Origin: Fluviicola sp.
Lineage (GTDB): Bacteria; Bacteroidota; Bacteroidia; Flavobacteriales_D; Crocinitomicaceae
Assembly (NCBI RefSeq): GCF_029266855.1
Contig: NZ_JAQSWB010000003.1
Location: 248,001 to 312,000 of the forward strand
Length of the DNA stretch: 64,000 nt
Direction: 5' to 3'
Part shown: positions 59,541 through 64,000 of the stretch, piece by piece
Layout: each line of letters starts with the position of its first letter
Numbering within the stretch: the stretch's first letter is position 1
Notes under the pieces: model-generated
Databases searched by the model: none
Seen by the model: only the letters and a program-made list of their open reading frames with translations
What the model was told of the DNA's origin: nothing
Made by a program: the position numbers and the translations under genes

Positions 59541-60464
59541 ATGAAAAAAAGTTTACTATTCATTTTTGCATTGGTCAGTTTGTCTTCGTTGGCACAATCC
59601 AACTGGATCCATGGGAATGCTGTTTGGCACTATAAATATTTTAATTTTAGTATGCCTGGATCCGGCTATATTAAAGTGTGGGACGACGGTGATACATTGA
59701 TTCAGAATAAAGTTTGCACCAAGTTGAAATCTGTTAAACATGCTTTTGAACCAATCAATGCACAATGGGAACTAGCTGAATATATTTCAGATTATATATC
59801 CGGAATCGTTTATTATTCCAATGACACGGTTTATCGCTGGTACAATAATGAATTTCAAGTGTTGTATAATTTTTCAGCTCAGACAGGGGATTCTTGGATT
59901 TTATCTACCGGAAACGCTCCTTTTGGCTGTAACGATACTTCATACTGTGATGTGGAATCTGTAGGAAGTGTCAATCTGGGAGGTAATATGTATAACGAAT
60001 TACAGGTGAATTATACAATGGATGCGTATGAATATTTTTATGGGAACATAAATACGCGTTTCGGACCAACTCAGAGATACTTGTTTCCATTAACCAGAGT
60101 GTGTGATAGTATGACGATTCTCGATATAGACCAGATCACATTTATCTGTTTTGAAGATGACAGTTTGTATTACAACCCAACGAATGAAGCTTGTGAGTAT
60201 TATTTAGGATTAAAGGAATCTGCGTTGAATCCCGTCAGTATTTTTCCAAATCCTTCTTCCGGAAAGGTCGAATTGTTGTCAGCTATTCCGTTAAAGACTA
60301 TCCAAGTAATGAATTTGCTGGGATCAACTTTGAAAGAATTTGATACAGATCTTACTTTGAAAGAAATCGATTTAACAGAATTGCCGCAAGGAACGTATTA
60401 TTTGAAAATTGAAAATTCGAAGGGGGAACATCGTATTAAACGCATTCAACTTTCGGGAAGATAA
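59541..60464 (+). CDS. T9SS-sorted secreted protein
   Basis: The 307-residue protein has a signal peptide (MKKSLLFIFALVSLSSLAQ), an extracellular region of about 205 residues with aromatic-rich strands (WIHGNAVWHYKYFNFSMPGS) and several Cys, and a type A sorting tail (VSIFPNPSSGKVELLSAIPL ... GTYYLKIENSKGEHRIKRIQ). No enzymatic motif is seen. It shares organisation with the protein at 57191 but not obvious sequence identity. Terminated by the hairpin at 60489. Confidence 0.8.
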   Translation: MKKSLLFIFALVSLSSLAQSNWIHGNAVWHYKYFNFSMPGSGYIKVWDDGDTLIQNKVCTKLKSVKHAFEPINAQWELAEYISDYISGIVYYSNDTVYRWYNNEFQVLYNFSAQTGDSWILSTGNAPFGCNDTSYCDVESVGSVNLGGNMYNELQVNYTMDAYEYFYGNINTRFGPTQRYLFPLTRVCDSMTILDIDQITFICFEDDSLYYNPTNEACEYYLGLKESALNPVSIFPNPSSGKVELLSAIPLKTIQVMNLLGSTLKEFDTDLTLKEIDLTELPQGTYYLKIENSKGEHRIKRIQLSGR

Positions 60465-60488
60465 TTGATTAAATTTGTTCTATAAATT

Positions 60489-60515
60489 AAAAGCGGCTTT
60501 CGGGTCGCTTTTTTC
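60489..60515 (+). terminator. Terminator after the T9SS gene
   Basis: AAAAGCG and CGCTTTT arms around GCTTTCGGGT form a hairpin followed by TTTT (60489-60515), typical of an intrinsic terminator. Confidence 0.8.
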
Positions 60516-60585
60516 ATTTAATGTTTTCCCTGGATAAATTCATCAACATTAATTTGTTCAAAAACAGCACTTTTTTAGCAATTCG

Positions 60586-60616
60586 TTTGCATCCTAAGAA
60601 TTTCTATCTATCTTTG
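60586..60616 (+). promoter_or_regulatory. str operon promoter (TTTG-N19-TATCTTTG)
   Basis: TTTG at 60586-60589 and TATCTTTG at 60609-60616 with 19-bp spacing match the Bacteroidota vegetative promoter exactly. It gives a leader of about 58 bases before rpsL. Confidence 0.85.
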
Positions 60617-60617
60617 C

Positions 60618-60642
60618 ACCCCTCAAAGTGTGTTCTTTGGGG
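60618..60642 (+). promoter_or_regulatory. Hairpin in the str operon leader
   Basis: CCC...CAAAG and CTTTGGGG pair around TGTGTT directly after the promoter, so the hairpin is at the very start of the mRNA. It may protect the 5' end or take part in ribosomal protein feedback; no U tract follows. Confidence 0.5.
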
Positions 60643-60680
60643 AAAACTATATTTATTAATTATCAAAATTTGAGTACTGT

Positions 60681-61064
60681 ATGCCAACTATACAACAGTT
60701 AGTGCGAAAGGGAAGGACTGCGGTAGTAAAGAAGTCAAAGTCAGCGGCTTTGGACTCTTGCCCGCAGCGCAAAGGAGTATGTGTACGTGTGTACACCACT
60801 ACACCTAAAAAGCCGAACTCAGCTATGAGAAAAGTAGCGCGTGTTCGTCTTACCAATGGTAAAGAGGTGAATGCCTATATCGGAGGAGAAGGTCACAACT
60901 TGCAAGAACACTCTTTGGTTCTTGTGCGTGGTGGAAGGGTTAAAGATTTACCAGGGGTTCGTTACCACATCGTTCGCGGTGCGGAAGATACTGCGGGTGT
61001 TGAAGGCCGTTCACAACGTCGTTCTAAGTACGGAACAAAACGTCCAAAAGCTGCTAAGAAATAA
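60681..61064 (+). CDS. rpsL: 30S ribosomal protein S12
   Basis: The 127-residue S12 starts [19 protein letters not shown] and contains the conserved decoding-centre regions [18 protein letters not shown] (site of streptomycin-resistance changes near Lys42/Lys87 by E. coli numbering) and the [20 protein letters not shown] block. Full length. It heads the str operon, transcribed from the promoter at 60586, with rpsG 15 bp on. Confidence 0.98.
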   Translation: MPTIQQLVRKGRTAVVKKSKSAALDSCPQRKGVCVRVYTTTPKKPNSAMRKVARVRLTNGKEVNAYIGGEGHNLQEHSLVLVRGGRVKDLPGVRYHIVRGAEDTAGVEGRSQRRSKYGTKRPKAAKK

Positions 61065-61079
61065 TAAAACTTTGAAGAG

Positions 61080-61550
61080 ATGAGAAGAAGAAAAGCGAAA
61101 AAGATAGCCATACTCCCAGATCCAAAGTTTAATGACGTTGTAGTAACAAAGTTCGTCAACAACTTAATGTATTCTGGTAAGAAGAATTTGGCATTTAAAA
61201 TTTTCTACGATGCTTTAGAGATCGTAGATAAGAAATTAGAAGATCAAGAAGGATTAGAAGTATTCAAAAAAGCATTAGATAATGTAACTCCATCTGTGGA
61301 GGTTCGTTCTCGTCGTGTTGGTGGAGCTACTTTCCAAATCCCTACTCCTGTTCGTGAAGGACGTAAACAATCATTAGCTATGAAATGGTTGATTGGTTAC
61401 GCTCGTAAACGTAATGAGAAATCTATGGCTGGTAAATTAGCCTCTGAAATTATTGCTGCTTCAAAAGAAGAAGGTGCTGCTTTCAAAAAGAAAGAAGATA
61501 CTTTAAGAATGGCTGAAGCGAATAAAGCATTTTCACATTTTAGATTCTAA
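61080..61550 (+). CDS. rpsG: 30S ribosomal protein S7
   Basis: The 156-residue S7 binds 16S rRNA and nucleates assembly of the small-subunit head. It begins [17 protein letters not shown] and has the family blocks [20 protein letters not shown] and [39 protein letters not shown]. Full length, no anomalies. It is 15 bp after rpsL and 3 bp before fusA. Confidence 0.98.
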   Translation: MRRRKAKKIAILPDPKFNDVVVTKFVNNLMYSGKKNLAFKIFYDALEIVDKKLEDQEGLEVFKKALDNVTPSVEVRSRRVGGATFQIPTPVREGRKQSLAMKWLIGYARKRNEKSMAGKLASEIIAASKEEGAAFKKKEDTLRMAEANKAFSHFRF

Positions 61551-61553
61551 GAA

Positions 61554-63659
61554 ATGGCAAGAGATCTTAAATACACAAGAAATATTGGTATCGCAGCTCA
61601 CATTGATGCTGGGAAGACAACCACTACCGAGCGTATTCTTTACTATTCTGGTGTAAACCACAAGATTGGTGAGGTTCACGACGGTGGAGCTACAATGGAC
61701 TGGATGGAGCAAGAGCAAGAGCGTGGTATTACCATTACTTCTGCTGCAACAACAGTAAATTGGAAATACAGAGGAGATAATTACCACATCAATATCATTG
61801 ACACACCGGGACACGTTGACTTTACAGTTGAGGTGAATCGTTCGTTACGTGTATTGGATGGTTTGGTATTCTTGTTCTCGGCAGTTGACGGTGTTGAGCC
61901 TCAATCTGAAACAAACTGGCGTTTGGCGAACAACTACAATGTTCCCCGTATCGGATTCGTTAACAAAATGGACCGTCAGGGAGCTGATTTCTTAAACGTG
62001 TGTGCACAGGTTAAAGAAATGTTGGGTAGCCATGCTTTACCATTACAAATTAATATTGGTGACGAAGATAACTTCAGAGGAGTTGTTGACTTAATCAATT
62101 TTAAAGGAATTGAGTGGAACGAGCACGATATGGGAATGACTTTCCAGGAAGTTGAAATTCCAGCAGATATCGTTGACGAAGCAAGACGTTTAAGAAGCGA
62201 ATTATTAGAAGCAGTTGCTGAATTTGATGAAACTTTGATGGAGAAATTCTTCGAAGATGAGAATTCATTAACTGAAAGAGAGATTTTGAATGCATTACGT
62301 GCAGCTACGATCTCCGGGAAAGTAGTTCCGATGATGTGTGGTTCATCTTTCAAAAACAAAGGTGTACAGGCAATGTTGGATATGGTAATGGAAATTCTTC
62401 CTTCTCCATTGGATAACGGTTCTATTGTTGGGATCAATCCGAAAACAGATGAAGAAGAAGAGCGTTTACCGTCTTACGATGCTCCATTTGCAGCATTGGC
62501 ATTTAAAATTGCAACTGACCCATTCGTAGGTCGTTTGTGTTTCATCCGTGCTTATTCTGGAAAATTACCTGCAGGATCATACGTTTACAATACACGTTCG
62601 AACAATAAAGAGCGTATCTCACGTATCTTCCAAATGCACGCAAACAAGCAAAATCAGATTGATGAGCTAGGTGCAGGAGATATTGGTGCAGTAGTTGGAT
62701 TTAAAGACATTCGCACAGGAGATACATTGTGTGCTGAAGGTCATCCGATTATTTTGGAATCAATGAACTTCCCTGAGCCGGTTATCGGTATTGCAATTGA
62801 GCCTAAAACTCAGGCAGATGCTGACCGTTTATCAAATGGATTGAATAAATTGGCTGAAGAGGATCCGACGTTCCGTGTGAACACAGACGAAGAATCAGGA
62901 CAGACAATTATCTCAGGAATGGGTGAGTTGCACTTGGATATTATCGTAGACCGTTTGAGACGTGAGTTCAAGGTTGAAGTAAACCAGGGAGCACCTCAGG
63001 TAACATACCGTGAGGATATTACTGTTGGAGTTGAACACCGTGAGCAGTATAAGAAACAATCTGGTGGACGTGGTAAATTCGCGGACATTTTGGTTAAGAT
63101 TTCTCCACAGACAGATGCGGAAAAAACAGGATTGGAATTCGTTAACTCGATCAAAGGTGGTAACATTCCTCGTGAATTTATTCCTTCTGTAGAGAAAGGT
63201 TTCAAAGAATCTATGAAAAACGGAGTTTTAGCTGGTTTCCCTGTTGAAGCGATGAGAGTAGAATTGATTGATGGTTCATTCCACGCTGTCGATTCAGATT
63301 CATTGTCGTTCGAGATGGCAGCGAAAATGGCTTACCGTCATGCATTGAAAAACTGTAAACCAATCTTGTTGGAGCCAATCATGAAGTTAGAAGTGATTTG
63401 TCCGGAAGAAAACATGGGAGATATTGTAGGTGACTTGAACCGTCGCCGTGGTATGATGAAGGGTATGGATGACAAAGCAGGAGGAAAAGTTGTTAAAGCT
63501 GACGTTCCTTTGTCTGAAATGTTTGGATATGTAACGCAATTGCGTACGTTATCATCAGGTCGTGCAACGTCTTCAATGGAGTTTTCGCATTATGCAGAAG
63601 CGCCTAAGAACGTAGCAGAAGAAGTGATTGCAAAAATTAACGGAAAAGTATCCGCTTAA
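61554..63659 (+). CDS. fusA: Elongation factor G
   Basis: The 701-residue GTPase drives ribosomal translocation. The G domain holds Walker [20 protein letters not shown], the switch [14 protein letters not shown] and the guanine-binding [11 protein letters not shown]. Domain III-V signatures ([32 protein letters not shown]) are intact. The length is normal for Bacteroidota EF-G. Third gene of the str operon, 3 bp after rpsG and 12 bp before rpsJ. Confidence 0.98.
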   Translation: MARDLKYTRNIGIAAHIDAGKTTTTERILYYSGVNHKIGEVHDGGATMDWMEQEQERGITITSAATTVNWKYRGDNYHINIIDTPGHVDFTVEVNRSLRVLDGLVFLFSAVDGVEPQSETNWRLANNYNVPRIGFVNKMDRQGADFLNVCAQVKEMLGSHALPLQINIGDEDNFRGVVDLINFKGIEWNEHDMGMTFQEVEIPADIVDEARRLRSELLEAVAEFDETLMEKFFEDENSLTEREILNALRAATISGKVVPMMCGSSFKNKGVQAMLDMVMEILPSPLDNGSIVGINPKTDEEEERLPSYDAPFAALAFKIATDPFVGRLCFIRAYSGKLPAGSYVYNTRSNNKERISRIFQMHANKQNQIDELGAGDIGAVVGFKDIRTGDTLCAEGHPIILESMNFPEPVIGIAIEPKTQADADRLSNGLNKLAEEDPTFRVNTDEESGQTIISGMGELHLDIIVDRLRREFKVEVNQGAPQVTYREDITVGVEHREQYKKQSGGRGKFADILVKISPQTDAEKTGLEFVNSIKGGNIPREFIPSVEKGFKESMKNGVLAGFPVEAMRVELIDGSFHAVDSDSLSFEMAAKMAYRHALKNCKPILLEPIMKLEVICPEENMGDIVGDLNRRRGMMKGMDDKAGGKVVKADVPLSEMFGYVTQLRTLSSGRATSSMEFSHYAEAPKNVAEEVIAKINGKVSA

Positions 63660-63671
63660 TACAAACGAGTA

Positions 63672-63977
63672 ATGAGCCAGAAAATTAGAATTAAATTAAA
63701 GTCGTACGACCATAACTTGGTTGACAAATCGGCGGAAAAAATCGTTAAAACGGTTAAAGCAACAGGAGCAGTAGTTAGTGGTCCAATTCCACTTCCAACT
63801 CACAAACGTATTTACACTGTATTACGTTCTCCACACGTTAACAAAAAAGCGCGTGAGCAGTTCGAATTGTGTTCTTATAAGCGTTTGTTGGACATCTACA
63901 GTTCTTCTTCTAAAACTGTTGATGCGTTGATGAGATTAGAACTTCCTTCAGGAGTTGATGTAGAAATTAAAGTGTGA
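63672..63977 (+). CDS. rpsJ: 30S ribosomal protein S10
   Basis: The 101-residue S10 has the conserved [20 protein letters not shown] start and [20 protein letters not shown]. It normally heads the S10 operon (rplC and onward) but in Bacteroidota lies directly after fusA with tuf elsewhere, as here. The final 23 bases of the window beyond the stop hold only non-coding sequence. The gene is complete. Confidence 0.97.
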   Translation: MSQKIRIKLKSYDHNLVDKSAEKIVKTVKATGAVVSGPIPLPTHKRIYTVLRSPHVNKKAREQFELCSYKRLLDIYSSSSKTVDALMRLELPSGVDVEIKV

Positions 63978-64000
63978 TGACCCGGCAGTAGTCCCGATAA

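Noticed and set aside
60681-63977. Unusual position of rpsJ after fusA without tuf
   Set aside because: This order is common in Bacteroidota and not novel.

Overview
The window is a piece of a Bacteroidota chromosome, most likely from the class Flavobacteriia and plausibly the Fluviicola/Crocinitomicaceae group. This placement is inferred from gene content and not tested by search. The main reasons are: six secreted proteins ending in type IX secretion (T9SS) type A sorting domains, many DUF families typical of the phylum (DUF5686, DUF4230, DUF4197, GLPGLI, CotH with a P-domain), LytS/LytTR signalling with a two-component propeller, -7 boxes of the TAnnTTTG type, and almost no Shine-Dalgarno sequences. 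There is no prophage, insertion sequence, CRISPR array or conjugative element.

Layout. Positions 1-3.9 kb (minus) hold tatC, a DUF5686 outer-membrane protein and a truncated PLDc_N/TPR membrane protein. Positions 4-7.6 kb hold recQ converging on thyA, then a small secreted protein. Positions 7.8-15.8 kb hold a CotH-kinase secreted protein, a nucleoside:H+ symporter, a bifunctional nuclease, etfBA, divergent pdhB, and fabD. Positions 15.8-23.2 kb hold a mosaic repeat, an abundant-looking T9SS protein, a lipoprotein, tRNA-Leu(TAA), tRNA-Gly(GCC), mutS, a small T9SS protein and a SPOUT rRNA/tRNA methyltransferase. Positions 23.2-31.2 kb hold a GT39-type glycosyltransferase, a secreted protein, a ferredoxin-NADP reductase, DUF4197, a rhodanese, a histidine kinase without a regulator beside it and a LuxE-like synthetase. 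Positions 31.3-35.6 kb form a tight five-gene operon (M20 peptidase, two DUF4230 proteins, CapA-like protein, folA).

Positions 35.7-45.2 kb hold a T9SS repeat protein, topB, and a minus-strand run: lipoprotein, GyrI-like protein, SDR protein, 1000-residue propeller histidine kinase and LytTR regulator. Positions 45.4-46.5 kb carry three tandem OB-only single-strand DNA-binding proteins, the most unusual gene cluster here. Positions 46.6-52.5 kb hold an outer-membrane barrel/GLPGLI pair and a UvrD/PcrA helicase. Positions 52.5-57 kb hold a minisatellite, then an alpha-L-fucosidase converging on a GH3 glycosidase. Positions 57-60.5 kb hold two T9SS proteins around a KAS III-type synthase. From 60.6 kb to the end lies the str operon (rpsL-rpsG-fusA-rpsJ).

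Most of the window is ordinary core genome. The features that ordinary annotation leaves unexplained are short dispersed palindromic repeats in intergenic spaces (a GGGACGCGATGC palindrome, a CCGCCGCGGCGG palindrome, a CGCTGAAGC hairpin, CTTCGACTCCG inverted pairs), two minisatellites, the triple mini-SSB cassette, a small lipoprotein frame with no normal start codon, and several genes whose ATG sits only a few bases after the -7 box, suggesting leaderless transcripts.
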